A stretch of DNA of 64,000 nt from Algoriphagus resistens (GTDB lineage: Bacteria; Bacteroidota; Bacteroidia; Cytophagales; Cyclobacteriaceae): contig NZ_LMXN01000015.1 in assembly GCF_001442615.1 (NCBI RefSeq), forward strand, positions 1 through 64,000. The letters are read 5' to 3'. The notes beneath the pieces are model-generated. The model ran no database searches. It had not been told where the DNA came from and saw only the letters and a program-made list of their open reading frames with translations. The translations under genes and the position numbers were made by a program. Below are positions 37,359 through 46,866 of the stretch, one piece after another; within the stretch, counting starts at the first letter, position 1, and every line of letters begins with the position of its first letter.

Positions 37359-38117
37359 ATGAAAACCCACACCCCGCATATTGGCCTGTTTATCCCCTGC
37401 TATATTGATCAGTTTTATCCAAATGTAGCAATCGCAACTTTAGAGTTGCTGGAAAAACTTGGCTGTAAAGTCACCTATCCGCTCGGACAAACATGCTGTG
37501 GGCAGCCAATGGCTAACTCAGGTTTCGAGTCTGACACGGTAGGAACTACTTCTAAATTCATCCGTGATTTTGCAGAATTCGACTATATCGTGGCTCCTTC
37601 AGGCAGCTGTGTACTGCATGTGAAAGATCATTCTCCGAAATTAGAAAAGCTTCAAAAGAACCAAGAATACGTGCAATCACACATTTACGAACTCAGTGAA
37701 TTTATCACTGACGTGCTGAAAATTGACTCGATTCAGGGCAGCTTTCCGCATAAGATCGGCTTTCACGCATCCTGTCATGGGCTGCGGGGTCTACGGCTTG
37801 CCAGTGATTCTGAGAGAAATGAGCCCGTATTCAATAAAACGCTGCAACTGATGAAAGATCTGGAGGGGTTGGAAGTGGTAGAACTGACAAGAAAAGATGA
37901 ATGCTGTGGTTTCGGAGGTACTTTCGCAGTAAGCGAAGAAGCGATCTCAGTCCAAATGGGAAAAGACCGAATTGCAGATCATGTAGATAAAGGTGTAGAA
38001 ATCATTGTAGGGGGTGATATGTCATGTATTATGCACATGCAGGGCATCGCCAGCCGCGACAACGAAAAAATCCGACTGATGCATTTTGCAGAGATCCTAA
38101 ACCAGATAATCTCATGA
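37359..38117 (+). CDS. lutA: LutA-like (Fe-S)-binding lactate oxidase subunit
   Basis: 252 aa from the Met that aligns with other LutA proteins (MKTHTPHIGLFIPCYIDQFYP); an upstream ATG at 37338 is possible. It has two CCG-type motifs, QTCCGQPMANSG with SGSC, and DECCGFGGTFAVSEE preceded by ASCHGLRGL. Such cysteine-rich domains bind Fe-S clusters or disulfides at the catalytic site. LutABC oxidises L-lactate to pyruvate. It is the first of three overlapping lut genes, placed where the pathway generates L-lactate from L-rhamnose. Confidence 0.92.
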   Translation: MKTHTPHIGLFIPCYIDQFYPNVAIATLELLEKLGCKVTYPLGQTCCGQPMANSGFESDTVGTTSKFIRDFAEFDYIVAPSGSCVLHVKDHSPKLEKLQKNQEYVQSHIYELSEFITDVLKIDSIQGSFPHKIGFHASCHGLRGLRLASDSERNEPVFNKTLQLMKDLEGLEVVELTRKDECCGFGGTFAVSEEAISVQMGKDRIADHVDKGVEIIVGGDMSCIMHMQGIASRDNEKIRLMHFAEILNQIIS

Positions 38118-39472
38118 GTCATTCTGAGAATGCAACCCTATTTCTGCAAAATAAAGAACGTGCAAAATGGCATGATGATACGCTATGGATCGTCCGCCAA
38201 AAGCGTGATGCAACTATCCATCAAATCCCTGAGTGGGAAAAACTGCGGGAACTTGCCTCCCAAATCAAGGATCATACACTTTCTAAGCTTGGCTATTACC
38301 TAGAAGAATTAGAAAAAAATGCTACCGCAAATGGCATCAAAGTCCATTGGGCGGATAATGCGGAAGAGCACAATCAGATTATTGGGAGAATCCTTGATGA
38401 AAAGAAGTGCAAGGCAATCGTCAAAAGTAAATCAATACTGACCGAAGAATGTCATCTGAATCCCTTTCTGGAGGAAAAAGGTATCGAAGTCGTAGATACT
38501 GATTTGGGAGAGCGAATTATTCAGTTCCTGAAGCAGCCACCTAGTCATATCGTGATGCCGGCTATCCACTTGAAAAAATCCGATATCTCTGAGATTTTCC
38601 ACCAAAAACTCCAAACCGAAAAAGGAAATACAGACCCTGTCTACCTTACACATGCAGCCCGCTTACACCTTCGTGAAAAATTCCTTCAGGCGAAAGTGGC
38701 TATTACAGGAGTTAATTTTGCAGTCGCAGAAACGGGAGAATTCGTAGTCTGCACCAATGAAGGCAATGCCGATATGGGCGTGCATCTGGCAGATACACAC
38801 ATCGCCTGCATGGGAATCGAGAAATTGATCCCACGCAGAAAAGACCTCGGAGTCTTCCTCAGGCTTTTAGCCAGATCAGCTACCGGGCAATCCATCACGA
38901 ATTACAATTCACATTTTCGCAGTCCATCACCTGGAAAAGAACTTCATCTGATCTTGGTAAACAATGGGCGGACCAGGCAGCTTGCCCGTGAAAAATTCAG
39001 GAATTCACTAAAATGTATTCGATGCGGAGCATGCATGAACACCTGCCCGATCTATCGCCGAAGTGGGGGATTCAGTTATGAAAGTACTGTTCCCGGACCG
39101 ATTGGCTCTATACTTTCCCCTGGAATAGACCTAAAAAAATATAGCACGTTGCCATTTGCCTCCACACTTTGCGGTAGCTGCTCAGACGTCTGCCCAGTGA
39201 AAATCAACATTCACGAGCAACTCTACGAGTGGAGACAGGAAATCACTAAAGCTCAAGGTTCCTCTATAAAAGGAATGTCCATGAAAATGGCAAATGGAAT
39301 CTTTAAAAGCCCTCTGGCCTACAAAATCTCCGGGCAACTGATGCGGGCTTCATTGAAGACACTTCCAGACAGCATCATTTACAACCCACTTAATGCTTGG
39401 GGAAAAGGCAGGAATCTTCCCGACTTACCTGCAGAATCATTCAAAACCTGGTACAAAAAGAACCGAAAATGA
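38114..39472 (+). CDS. lutB: LutB-like iron-sulfur lactate oxidase subunit
   Basis: 452 aa from the ATG overlapping the lutA stop (ATGA), which is the natural start; the frame is open earlier inside lutA. It has the LutB N-terminal region (GIKVHWADNAEEHNQII, FAVAETGEFVVCTNEGN), then two 4Fe-4S ferredoxin motifs, CIRCGACMNTCPIY and CGSCSDVCPVK, and a helical C-terminal tail. It belongs to the cytoplasmic lactate-oxidising complex, passing electrons onward to an unknown acceptor. Its stop overlaps lutC by 4 bp. Confidence 0.93.
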   Translation: MSHSENATLFLQNKERAKWHDDTLWIVRQKRDATIHQIPEWEKLRELASQIKDHTLSKLGYYLEELEKNATANGIKVHWADNAEEHNQIIGRILDEKKCKAIVKSKSILTEECHLNPFLEEKGIEVVDTDLGERIIQFLKQPPSHIVMPAIHLKKSDISEIFHQKLQTEKGNTDPVYLTHAARLHLREKFLQAKVAITGVNFAVAETGEFVVCTNEGNADMGVHLADTHIACMGIEKLIPRRKDLGVFLRLLARSATGQSITNYNSHFRSPSPGKELHLILVNNGRTRQLAREKFRNSLKCIRCGACMNTCPIYRRSGGFSYESTVPGPIGSILSPGIDLKKYSTLPFASTLCGSCSDVCPVKINIHEQLYEWRQEITKAQGSSIKGMSMKMANGIFKSPLAYKISGQLMRASLKTLPDSIIYNPLNAWGKGRNLPDLPAESFKTWYKKNRK

Positions 39473-40029
39473 GCAGTAAAGCATCCATATTGTCAGCGAT
39501 CAAAGGCTTGAACCTGGAAGAGAAGCCACTTCCTGAAATCCCTGACTTTGACGTTGCTCCTGATCTTGTAGAAGCTTTCACTATTTCTCTGGAAGCCAAT
39601 AAAGGAGCGGTAGTAAGTAAGGAAAAACTGGAGCAGATGATTTCAGAAACAGCCTTTTCAAAAACATACAGCTCCTCTCCCACATTTGAAAGACACACCA
39701 ATTGTCAAGTCCCCCAGCATCCGACTGATTTTGCTGACCTGGATTTAGCAATCCTTGAAGGGCAGTTTGCTTCGGCAGAGAATGCCGCAATTTGGCTGGA
39801 TGAAAGCAATTTGGATTTGAGAGCCCTACCTTTTATTACCGCGCATTTGGTGATCGTGATCAAAAAGGAAAATATTGTGGGTAATATGCACGAAGCCTAC
39901 CGGAGAATCGGATTGGCGAAATCAGGCTTTGGGGTGTTTATCGCCGGTCCTTCCAAAACTGCCGATATTGAGCAGTCTTTGGTGGTGGGGGCCCACGGTG
40001 CCATAAGCCTGAGAGTAGTAATTCTTTAG
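39469..40029 (+). CDS. lutC: LutC-like (YkgG/DUF162) lactate utilisation protein
   Basis: 186 aa starting in the lutB stop (ATGA overlap). It has the LutC/YkgG pattern: DLDLAILEGQFASAENAAIWLDESN, PFITAHLVIVIKKENIVGNMHEAYRRI, then GPSKTADIEQSLVVGAHGAISLRVVIL, the conserved GPS.TADIE..L..G.HG motif. It completes the lutABC unit of the rhamnose operon. The 3' end overlaps the convergent histidine kinase gene by 4 bp. Confidence 0.92.
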   Translation: MSSKASILSAIKGLNLEEKPLPEIPDFDVAPDLVEAFTISLEANKGAVVSKEKLEQMISETAFSKTYSSSPTFERHTNCQVPQHPTDFADLDLAILEGQFASAENAAIWLDESNLDLRALPFITAHLVIVIKKENIVGNMHEAYRRIGLAKSGFGVFIAGPSKTADIEQSLVVGAHGAISLRVVIL

Positions 40030-41333
40030 TTCAATTTCTTTGTTAGGGTAAAACAGTTCTTTCCCTCATTTCGACTGTTATATTTAAGATCAAACTTTAT
40101 TTTGTCTGCTATTTTTTTGCAAAGGGGCAAGCCAACCCCTGTTCCTTTCTCTTTCTTTGTACCATAGGAAGTCCTGGCCCTGAAAACAAACAAATCCTTC
40201 TGATCCGCCTGCGAAATGGTCACTCCCTTATTGGAAACGGACCACCTCAGCTGATCTTTATCGATTCTTAAGCCTAGTTCAATGATAGAATCCTGATCTG
40301 AAAACTTAATTGCATTATCCAGCAGATTTTTCAGGATTATCTTAATCTCATTGATCTCTAAAGAAATATTCTGGTCCTCTCCCTCTATACTAACCTCAAT
40401 CTCCTGATTTTTCTCAGTAGCCTGGACCAACATCATCTCCTTCATCTCCAGTGTCAGTTCTGTCAAGCTAATCTGATGGAGTTGAACAGGCCTATCCTCC
40501 AGCTCAGTCATTACCCAGCTCAAGGTATTGTTCAGCACTTTATTTAAATGAAAACTTTGTCCTTTCAAATTCCTGAGTATCTGTTCCATTTCTCCAGGTT
40601 CGAAAAAATCCTTATCAATCATATCAAGTGTCATATTTAGCATTCCGATAGGATTTTTTAGATCGTGGGAAAGAATAGCAATCAATCGGTTTTTTTGGTC
40701 ATTCAGCATTTTCACTTCCTCCAGTGTTTGCTCCTGTCGCAGCTTGATTGCATTCAGTACCTGGTTTTGATTTTGATAGCTTTTTAGGAAAAAATGAAGC
40801 ACTGTAAATACAAAAATGCTTATCCAAAGTATGGTGACTGTATGGTCATAAAATTGATTTTGTGCCCCATTATAATAATTAACAACCTCTATATATCCCT
40901 GAACCTCTGCATAAAACAGGAAAAAGAACATTGCTAACGAGCCAATAAACCAAGCAACCTTCTGCCAACCGCGAATCAACAAAGAAGAAACGACCAACAT
41001 CAGAAAAAAAGCATAAATTGTAGGCCCGTCATTTCCGTCATTATAAAGGAAATTGAAGCAGATTACTATATGAGCAAGCAGCAGCAGAATATTTAACGTA
41101 ACCTGGATCTTCCCATATCTAGAAACTAAAAAATAAGCCCCCAAAAAAGGGAAGGAAAGTCCTATTTTCACCCAAACAATCACAGGGGACATTCCCAAAA
41201 ACACATCTGAAATTCCCAACAGCAATAATAAAGCGAAAGCTAAAAGCGCAAATATCATTGCTATTCGCCTCTGGATATATTCCAGATTAGTAACATTATC
41301 TTCAGAAACCCTTAAGCCTTTGGTCAGCAACAT
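40026..41333 (-). CDS. Membrane sensor histidine kinase
   Basis: 435 aa from the ATG at 41331-41333 (an upstream TTG is less likely). An N-terminal six-helix membrane region (about 25-185; IAMIFALLAFALLLLLGISDVFL, FLGAYFLV, ILLLLAHIVICFNFLY, VAWFIGSLAMFFFLFYAE, VTILWISIFVFTVLHFFL) is followed by a short coiled linker, a HisKA box (RLIAILSHDLKNPIGM) and HATPase_c with NLLDNAIKFS and KGTGVGLPLCKKIA. There is no receiver and no partner regulator adjacent, so it is an orphan kinase. Signal unknown. Confidence 0.9.
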   Translation of the reverse strand: MLLTKGLRVSEDNVTNLEYIQRRIAMIFALLAFALLLLLGISDVFLGMSPVIVWVKIGLSFPFLGAYFLVSRYGKIQVTLNILLLLAHIVICFNFLYNDGNDGPTIYAFFLMLVVSSLLIRGWQKVAWFIGSLAMFFFLFYAEVQGYIEVVNYYNGAQNQFYDHTVTILWISIFVFTVLHFFLKSYQNQNQVLNAIKLRQEQTLEEVKMLNDQKNRLIAILSHDLKNPIGMLNMTLDMIDKDFFEPGEMEQILRNLKGQSFHLNKVLNNTLSWVMTELEDRPVQLHQISLTELTLEMKEMMLVQATEKNQEIEVSIEGEDQNISLEINEIKIILKNLLDNAIKFSDQDSIIELGLRIDKDQLRWSVSNKGVTISQADQKDLFVFRARTSYGTKKEKGTGVGLPLCKKIADKIKFDLKYNSRNEGKNCFTLTKKLN

Positions 41334-41432
41334 AAAAAACAACTAAATGAAAATCAAACTATCAATGCAGCCCCCCAATTCTCCCGAGTACGCATAGTAA
41401 GGGCAAAAATCCAACTTCTACATCCTGGAATA

Positions 41433-41807
41433 CTATTCCTTGGAATGAAGGGCAATGCGGTTCCCTTCAGAATCCAAGAACACCCCCATATAACCGAATT
41501 CTGATGAGATCTTCCTTTTAGGAAGTTGAACTATACCGCCGGCCGCTTCTACTTTTGCCAGCTCGATGGAAACATCATCGGAAGAAAAATAGAGTAAGGG
41601 ACCCGCAGTATTACTTGGCTGATAGAAGTCCTTATGCAATACCAAGCTTCCACCAACTCCAGGAAACCGGGTCAACTGAAAATCCCCCAAATCAATTTTC
41701 TGAAGTTCACAGTCGAAAACTTGCTGATAAAAGTCTATAGCCCGGTCCATGTTTGTAACAGGAATTTCAAACCAGCTTATCGACATATCGCTCATGACAA
41801 ATTGCAT
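41433..41807 (-). CDS. VOC-family (glyoxalase/bleomycin-resistance fold) protein
   Basis: 124 aa, one full vicinal-oxygen-chelate domain: ISWFEIPVTNMDRAIDFYQQVFDCEL, then LLYFSSDDVSIELAKVEAAGGIVQLPKRKI, and a C-terminal YMGVFLDSEGNRIALHS with the metal-ligand Glu region. A start at Met5 (41795) is equally possible. The family includes glyoxalases, dioxygenases and resistance proteins, so the reaction is unknown. Monocistronic. Confidence 0.88.
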   Translation of the reverse strand: MQFVMSDMSISWFEIPVTNMDRAIDFYQQVFDCELQKIDLGDFQLTRFPGVGGSLVLHKDFYQPSNTAGPLLYFSSDDVSIELAKVEAAGGIVQLPKRKISSEFGYMGVFLDSEGNRIALHSKE

Positions 41808-41864
41808 TTTTAATAATTACAATCTCAAATTTAACGATACATTCAGAAAATCAGTAGTAAAAGA

Positions 41865-42908
41865 TCAAACTCTTGTGAGTTTTATGGGATAAGTTTTTCC
41901 TGCATTCCATTGGCAGACATAAATGTTCTCATCCTGATCGATGCACACATCATGACAATGCTTAAAGATTGCTTCGGACTGCACCATCAATTGTAATTCA
42001 CCATTTCTATATTCAGGGGCTGTACCCCCAGGATTCGAAACTACCTTGTTGTCTTTATCCAAAATAGTCACAAATCCGGAATCAGGTGTCTGCTCCAAAT
42101 ATCTCAGTCTAGACCAACATACTCCAGCATATAAATTTTCTCCATGAATCACCGGACGGCAAACAAATGCTCCAGGTAAAAATATAGTCTCTAGATATTC
42201 TCCATCAAGGGTAAACCGCTTAAAAGAATTATGGCCACGAGAGGTACAAAGCAATGTTGGAGCCTTCCCTCCACGCTGATCTACAGTGATGCCATGTGCC
42301 GTACTGAACTCTGCATCGCCAGATCCACTTCCACCGAATTTCCGGACAAAATTCCCGTTTTTATCATAATGAAGAAAAAACTGAGAACCATAACCATCCG
42401 CCACATATAGATCTCCATTAGGGGCTACAGTAGTTTCAGTGGGTACAAAGGGCATTTTTTCACTGTAAATCCCTTCTTTTACCGGCGCTGCTATTTCCGC
42501 CACTTGAGCTCCGTCAAGCGTGGTCTTTACCACCCTACCCGCATTATCGGATATCCAGAGATATTCAGCATCACCTTCATCTACCAGAGTCAACCCATGC
42601 GCACGATCCATTCCCAGCGTCCAGGAATTAAGAAATTTACCCGATTGATCGTAGACTATAACATTGTTCTTAGGCTCGTCAGTCACCATAATCATCCTTC
42701 CTTTCCGGTCCATTACCATCTCATGGCAATTATTCACCGGCACTTTGGCAGGATCCAGCATACCCCATTTCAAGTCTATTTTATATTGGAAATTCCCGTG
42801 CCCAATTAGCTTGTCACGGTTTTGGGCAAAAGAAATAGCGGGTGAAATAGACATAGCAAGTCCTAATAAGGAGGTATTTTGGATAAACTTTCTTCGGTTC
42901 GAATTCAT
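41865..42908 (-). CDS. Tat-exported NHL/six-bladed beta-propeller protein
   Basis: 347 aa from the ATG at 42906-42908, which starts a twin-arginine signal (MNSNRRKFIQNTSLLGLAMSISPAISFAQ). The mature part has repeated NHL-type blades (VIVYDQSGKFLNSWTLGMDRAHGLTLVDEG, GDLYVADGYGSQFFLHYDKNGNFVRKFGG, FSTAHGITVDQRGG). The tail DVCIDQDENIYVCQWNAGKTYPIKL is typical of periplasmic NHL proteins, some similar to peptidylamidoglycolate lyases. Function unknown. It is divergent from a TIM-barrel sugar isomerase-like gene. Confidence 0.85.
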   Translation of the reverse strand: MNSNRRKFIQNTSLLGLAMSISPAISFAQNRDKLIGHGNFQYKIDLKWGMLDPAKVPVNNCHEMVMDRKGRMIMVTDEPKNNVIVYDQSGKFLNSWTLGMDRAHGLTLVDEGDAEYLWISDNAGRVVKTTLDGAQVAEIAAPVKEGIYSEKMPFVPTETTVAPNGDLYVADGYGSQFFLHYDKNGNFVRKFGGSGSGDAEFSTAHGITVDQRGGKAPTLLCTSRGHNSFKRFTLDGEYLETIFLPGAFVCRPVIHGENLYAGVCWSRLRYLEQTPDSGFVTILDKDNKVVSNPGGTAPEYRNGELQLMVQSEAIFKHCHDVCIDQDENIYVCQWNAGKTYPIKLTRV

Positions 42909-42995
42909 AGATACAGTCAAGACTTCAATTTAAGGATTACAATCGAAAACTGAAGAATTATCCATATTTTAGATCAAACCTAAAATCAACCAAGC

Positions 42996-43838
42996 ATGAA
43001 AACTCTCGTCAAGCTACACTTACTCTTACTGTTTTTGGCATTCCCACTTCTGAAACTCCAAGCACAAGAAATAGCACTGCAGCTTTATTCTCTCCGCAAT
43101 GAAATGAAAGTAGACCCTATAAAGTATCACCAGCTCATTTCGGAATGGGGAATCTCAGCACTGGAAGGTGGCGGGGAATACGGAATGACCAATGATGAGT
43201 ACGCCAAACTTCTCGCAGACAATAAGCTACGTGTCATTGGCGTAGGAGCTGATTATAATCAACTTACCAAAGATTTGACACCCATAATTGATCAGGCAAA
43301 GAACTATGGGGCAAAATATGCCACTTGCTATTGGATCCCCCATACTGATGGGCCTATTTCCATCGAGGAGATCAAAATTGCTACTGCGCTTTTCAATGCT
43401 GTTGGTGAAGAAATGAAAAAGGAAGGGATCACTTTTCTTTATCACCCGCATGGCTATGAATTTGAAAAGGAAGGAAAAGGAGTTGTACTAGATTACATGC
43501 TTGAAAATGCCAAAAATTTTGGTTTCAATCTCGATGTTTTCTGGATAAAAATGGGCGGTGGGGATCCTTTGGCTATTATGAAAAAATACCCTGGAAAATT
43601 CCCCATTCTACATCTGAAGGACCGTAGAAAAGGAACTCCAGGATCAAAGGATGGTCACGGTGACGTAGAAACAAATGTAGTGTTGGGTACAGGAGACATA
43701 GCTATTGCCGGTATAATCAAGGAGGCGCAAAAACAAGGAACTGACTACTTGACCATTGAAGATGAAAGTTCGAGATCTGTGACACAGATCCCCTTGAGTG
43801 TAGCTTTTATCAACAGGGAATTGGAGAAAAACAAGTAA
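42996..43838 (+). CDS. Secreted sugar phosphate isomerase/epimerase-like TIM-barrel protein
   Basis: 280 aa with signal peptide (MKTLVKLHLLLLFLAFPLLKLQAQ). It is an AP-endonuclease-2-type barrel: IALQLYSLRNEM, a Glu/His-bearing FLYHPHGYEF, NLDVFWIKMGGGDP, KFPILHLKDRR (metal His) and DYLTIEDESSRS (metal Glu). Members of COG1082 isomerise or hydrolyse sugars and inositols; exported ones in Bacteroidota often sit with 3-keto-sugar metabolism genes. The exact substrate is unknown. Confidence 0.88.
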   Translation: MKTLVKLHLLLLFLAFPLLKLQAQEIALQLYSLRNEMKVDPIKYHQLISEWGISALEGGGEYGMTNDEYAKLLADNKLRVIGVGADYNQLTKDLTPIIDQAKNYGAKYATCYWIPHTDGPISIEEIKIATALFNAVGEEMKKEGITFLYHPHGYEFEKEGKGVVLDYMLENAKNFGFNLDVFWIKMGGGDPLAIMKKYPGKFPILHLKDRRKGTPGSKDGHGDVETNVVLGTGDIAIAGIIKEAQKQGTDYLTIEDESSRSVTQIPLSVAFINRELEKNK

Positions 43839-43980
43839 GCACAATTCTAACCATTCTACATCAACCTCATCTTCAACCAGTTGAATAACTAAAAGTGTAG
43901 CAATTACTAAAATCGGGAGCATTCCCCCTATTTTGTATTTTCTTTACAATCACGTTTAACAAAGAATCTCTTTTCAGTGT

Positions 43981-45126
43981 ATGGGTTATTATGATGTAGC
44001 GGTAATAGGTAGTGGTCCAGCAGGTGCCATGGCTGCATATTATTTGGCAAAAAAAGGTGTGTCCACGGTTATTATTGAAAAGGAAACTTTACCTAGGTAC
44101 AAAACCTGCGGGGGAGGTTTGGTTTTCCGTGCTCGACGAAAGTTACCGTTTGATATCTCTGCAATTGTAGAGCGCGAGTTCTTTTTAATCAAAATCCACC
44201 TGGAAGGTGAGCAAAAAGTTCTTAGTACCGAGCGTGATGTTCCTGTGATAAGTATGGTAATGAGGGACGGATTCGACAGTTTTATTATCCAAAAAGCGAA
44301 AGAACTTGGAGCTCAGCTAAAAGAAGGGCATAAACTCACAGACATCACCTTTGGAAAAATCCCTGTCCTCCATACAAGCCAGGGGGATATACATGCCAAA
44401 ATGATCATCGCAGCAGACGGCGCTCTAAGCCCAACAGCTAAAATAACCGGATGGAATGAGACCCGGAATCTTATACCCGCTTTGGAATATGAAGTGGAAG
44501 TTAATCCAGAGGATTTCGAACGCCTATCCAAAGAAGTCCGGTTTGATATGGATAGTGTTCCACATGGTTACGCGTGGAGTTTTCCAAAAAAAAACCACCT
44601 ATCTCTGGGTATAGCTTCTACCCGTAGGGAGAGGATTGATCTCAAAGAATATTACAAAAAGTATGTAGAAAAGCTTGGTATCAAAGAAATCCTAAGTGAA
44701 AAAGCCCACGGGTTCCAGATTCCCATCTCTCCCCGTACCGATGGCTTTTATAGAAAGAATGTTTTCCTGATCGGAGATGCGGCAGGCTTTGCAGATCCAG
44801 TGACAGCAGAGGGGATTTCCAATGCCTTATTAAGTGGCGAAATGGCTGCTGAAGCGATTATTGAGTCTGGTTTGGATCCGGATAAAGCCGGGGCACTTTA
44901 TGAGCAAAACCTTGAAAAAGATTTGCTGCCGGAGCTTAAAACTGCACAAATAGCTTCAAAGTGGTTTTATAGCCATAGAATCATCCGTAATCTGATTTTG
45001 AAAAAGTACGGTGAACAAATTGTCTCCCGGATGACCGATTTATTTATTGGCAACAGAAGCTATCCGAAAGACTTTATGAAAAGCTTTAAAAATAAAATCA
45101 ATGAGGCTAAAAGATCACTGATATAA
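43981..45126 (+). CDS. Geranylgeranyl-reductase-family FAD oxidoreductase
   Basis: 381 aa. The N-terminal Rossmann FAD motif VAVIGSGPAGAMAAYYLAKKG with EKE at the ribose-binding end is followed by KTCGGGLVFRAR (the RxxGG-like substrate segment) and the second FAD motif VFLIGDAAGFADPVTAEGIS. It resembles the GGR/ChlP-type flavoproteins that reduce isoprenoid double bonds; without a carotenoid or chlorophyll cluster nearby its substrate is open (a quinone or lipid isoprenoid is plausible). Monocistronic; a TATTTTG -7-like element lies about 50 bp upstream. Confidence 0.88.
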   Translation: MGYYDVAVIGSGPAGAMAAYYLAKKGVSTVIIEKETLPRYKTCGGGLVFRARRKLPFDISAIVEREFFLIKIHLEGEQKVLSTERDVPVISMVMRDGFDSFIIQKAKELGAQLKEGHKLTDITFGKIPVLHTSQGDIHAKMIIAADGALSPTAKITGWNETRNLIPALEYEVEVNPEDFERLSKEVRFDMDSVPHGYAWSFPKKNHLSLGIASTRRERIDLKEYYKKYVEKLGIKEILSEKAHGFQIPISPRTDGFYRKNVFLIGDAAGFADPVTAEGISNALLSGEMAAEAIIESGLDPDKAGALYEQNLEKDLLPELKTAQIASKWFYSHRIIRNLILKKYGEQIVSRMTDLFIGNRSYPKDFMKSFKNKINEAKRSLI

Positions 45127-45288
45127 ACATAGTTTCGTGAATATTGACTTTAATACAATTTCATCAACCAGGCATATCATCAAAAAGGAGTGCAGAGAAG
45201 TATACATTTAGAATTCTTCCTATCAATCCTTTACAAAATTTGATTTAGCTTAGCTTTATTATAAATTCCAAAAACAATTTACATACAT

Positions 45289-45894
45289 ATGCAAAACAAC
45301 AAACTCTTTTTATCGGCATTTGCCCTTATTTTCTTTTTCTCGGTTTCCACAATTTCTTTTGCTCAGCTGCAGGCTCCGGCACCAAGTCCCTCAGCATATG
45401 TTTCTCAAAATGTAGGTTTCACTAAAATCAGCATTGATTACTCCTCTCCTGCGGTAAAAGGGAGAAAAGTATTTGGAGAATTGGAAAAATATGGAACTAC
45501 CTGGAGGGCCGGCGCAAATAATCCAACAATTATTGCGTTCAGTACACCTGTCAGTATAGCTGGTAAAAACCTGGCAGCAGGCAAATATTCCCTATTCATC
45601 ACCCCACAGGAATCAGGTGATTGGACTATTCATCTGAACAGCAAAGCAAACGCAATTTATGACTACATGAAAGACGGCAAGGTGGATGAAGAAGCTTTGG
45701 CCAAAGATGATGCGATAGCGATCAAGACAGCCCCTATTGCTTCTCCTGAGACATTTGAGAGACTGGCGTACTTCATTTCTGCCGAGGACAACAAAGTAGC
45801 TTCAATTACTTTTATGTGGGCAGATGTGATGCTTACCTTCATGGTAGATACCCAGGTAGATCAAAAATTGGAGCAATTCAAAGGCATATTCTAA
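45289..45894 (+). CDS. DUF2911 periplasmic protein
   Basis: 201 aa with signal peptide (FALIFFFSVSTISFAQ). Typical DUF2911 body: SAYVSQNVGFTKISIDYSSPAVKGRKVFGELEKYGTTWRAGANNPT split over the first half, then AGKYSLFITPQESGDWTIHLN, and a C-terminal MWADVMLTFMVDTQ. The family is widespread in Bacteroidota and of unknown function. The last 40 codons and the terminator have a decayed copy at 56.9-57.1 kb. A strong terminator ends it. Confidence 0.9.
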   Translation: MQNNKLFLSAFALIFFFSVSTISFAQLQAPAPSPSAYVSQNVGFTKISIDYSSPAVKGRKVFGELEKYGTTWRAGANNPTIIAFSTPVSIAGKNLAAGKYSLFITPQESGDWTIHLNSKANAIYDYMKDGKVDEEALAKDDAIAIKTAPIASPETFERLAYFISAEDNKVASITFMWADVMLTFMVDTQVDQKLEQFKGIF

Positions 45895-45920
45895 AATTAT
45901 TATAGTCAAAAAAGTACCAA

Positions 45921-45946
45921 AGCCCGGGGTTGATCCGGGCTTTTTT
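45921..45946 (+). terminator. Rho-independent terminator after the DUF2911 gene
   Basis: AGCCCGG pairs with CCGGGCT across a 7-nt loop and is followed by a run of T, 27 bp past the stop. Confidence 0.88.
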
Positions 45947-46110
45947 AGTTTTAGTTATTCGCTTTCCTTTTAAATTGTAGTGAGCATATTGCAATTAGCT
46001 CCGTAAGATTTTTGAGGATACATACCTTTCTAAGCATGCATAACGCGTAAAAAAAGAAAATATCTTAATTGCTCGGGTATAGCATTTCAATCTAGGACCT
46101 AATTGATTAT

Positions 46111-46866
46111 CTATTTGTTCCAATTTTGCAGCCTGTCCAGATACAAATAACTTTCGACAAACTTTCTATGTTCCGGACTGGTCATTCTCTCCAAAAGCTC
46201 CAAAGCTGAAATGTAACTTGCCAAATTTCCATTGGAAGAAAAAAACTTACCATCTTCCACAAAAGTCACCAAGCTGTCATCCTGCACGTTAAGGTTTGGA
46301 TAATCGAGCTGAAGCTGTTTGCCTCCACCTATCCAAGTCACTATTTTCTTACCATCTGCAATTCCGGATTCTCCTATCAATTGAGCTCCGGCGCAATTAC
46401 TCACCGTATACATGGTTTCTTTGTTTTTTTTCCTTATAAAATCAATAATTGCCGGATTGTGCACCTGAGCGTACATATCATATGCACTCGGAACAAACAG
46501 AGCTTCTAATTTCGGACAGTTCTTGAATGTATAATCCGGGACAAACTTCATCCCCTCTTCCGTAGTAATCGGATCCTCCCCTTCAGCTATTGTAATCACA
46601 TTAAAAAGCTGCTTCCCTTCTTCAGTCAGTTTGGAAAAAACATCCGAGGTAGCTATCACTTCACTTTGGAGCACCCCGTTATACATTAACAGACCTATAG
46701 TCGGTAATTTTGCATCGAAAGGTTTTAGGTGTTTTGTCAGTGTATCACCTGCAGTCAGCGTTTTGTCTGCACTTAGTGCATCGATATTTTCCTTTGGCTT
46801 GTCGGTAGAGCAACCGCATAAAATTGATACCAGGACCAGCATTGAAATAATTATCTGTTTTTTCAT
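46111..46866 (-). CDS. DJ-1/PfpI-family lipoprotein
   Basis: 251 aa. Lipoprotein signal with lipobox SILCGC. The DJ-1/PfpI domain (about 50-235) has PTIGLLMYNGVLQSEVIA at the first strand, with the acidic residue before the nucleophile turn, and TVSNCAGAQLIGESGIADGKK carrying the nucleophile Cys after an Asn. The expected third-position GN.ASYISALELLERM follows. Such proteins are glyoxalase, peptidase-like or AraC-regulator sensor domains. Being lipid-anchored, this one acts in the envelope. Single gene; the 299-bp gap upstream has no gene. Confidence 0.88.
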   Translation of the reverse strand: MKKQIIISMLVLVSILCGCSTDKPKENIDALSADKTLTAGDTLTKHLKPFDAKLPTIGLLMYNGVLQSEVIATSDVFSKLTEEGKQLFNVITIAEGEDPITTEEGMKFVPDYTFKNCPKLEALFVPSAYDMYAQVHNPAIIDFIRKKNKETMYTVSNCAGAQLIGESGIADGKKIVTWIGGGKQLQLDYPNLNVQDDSLVTFVEDGKFFSSNGNLASYISALELLERMTSPEHRKFVESYLYLDRLQNWNK

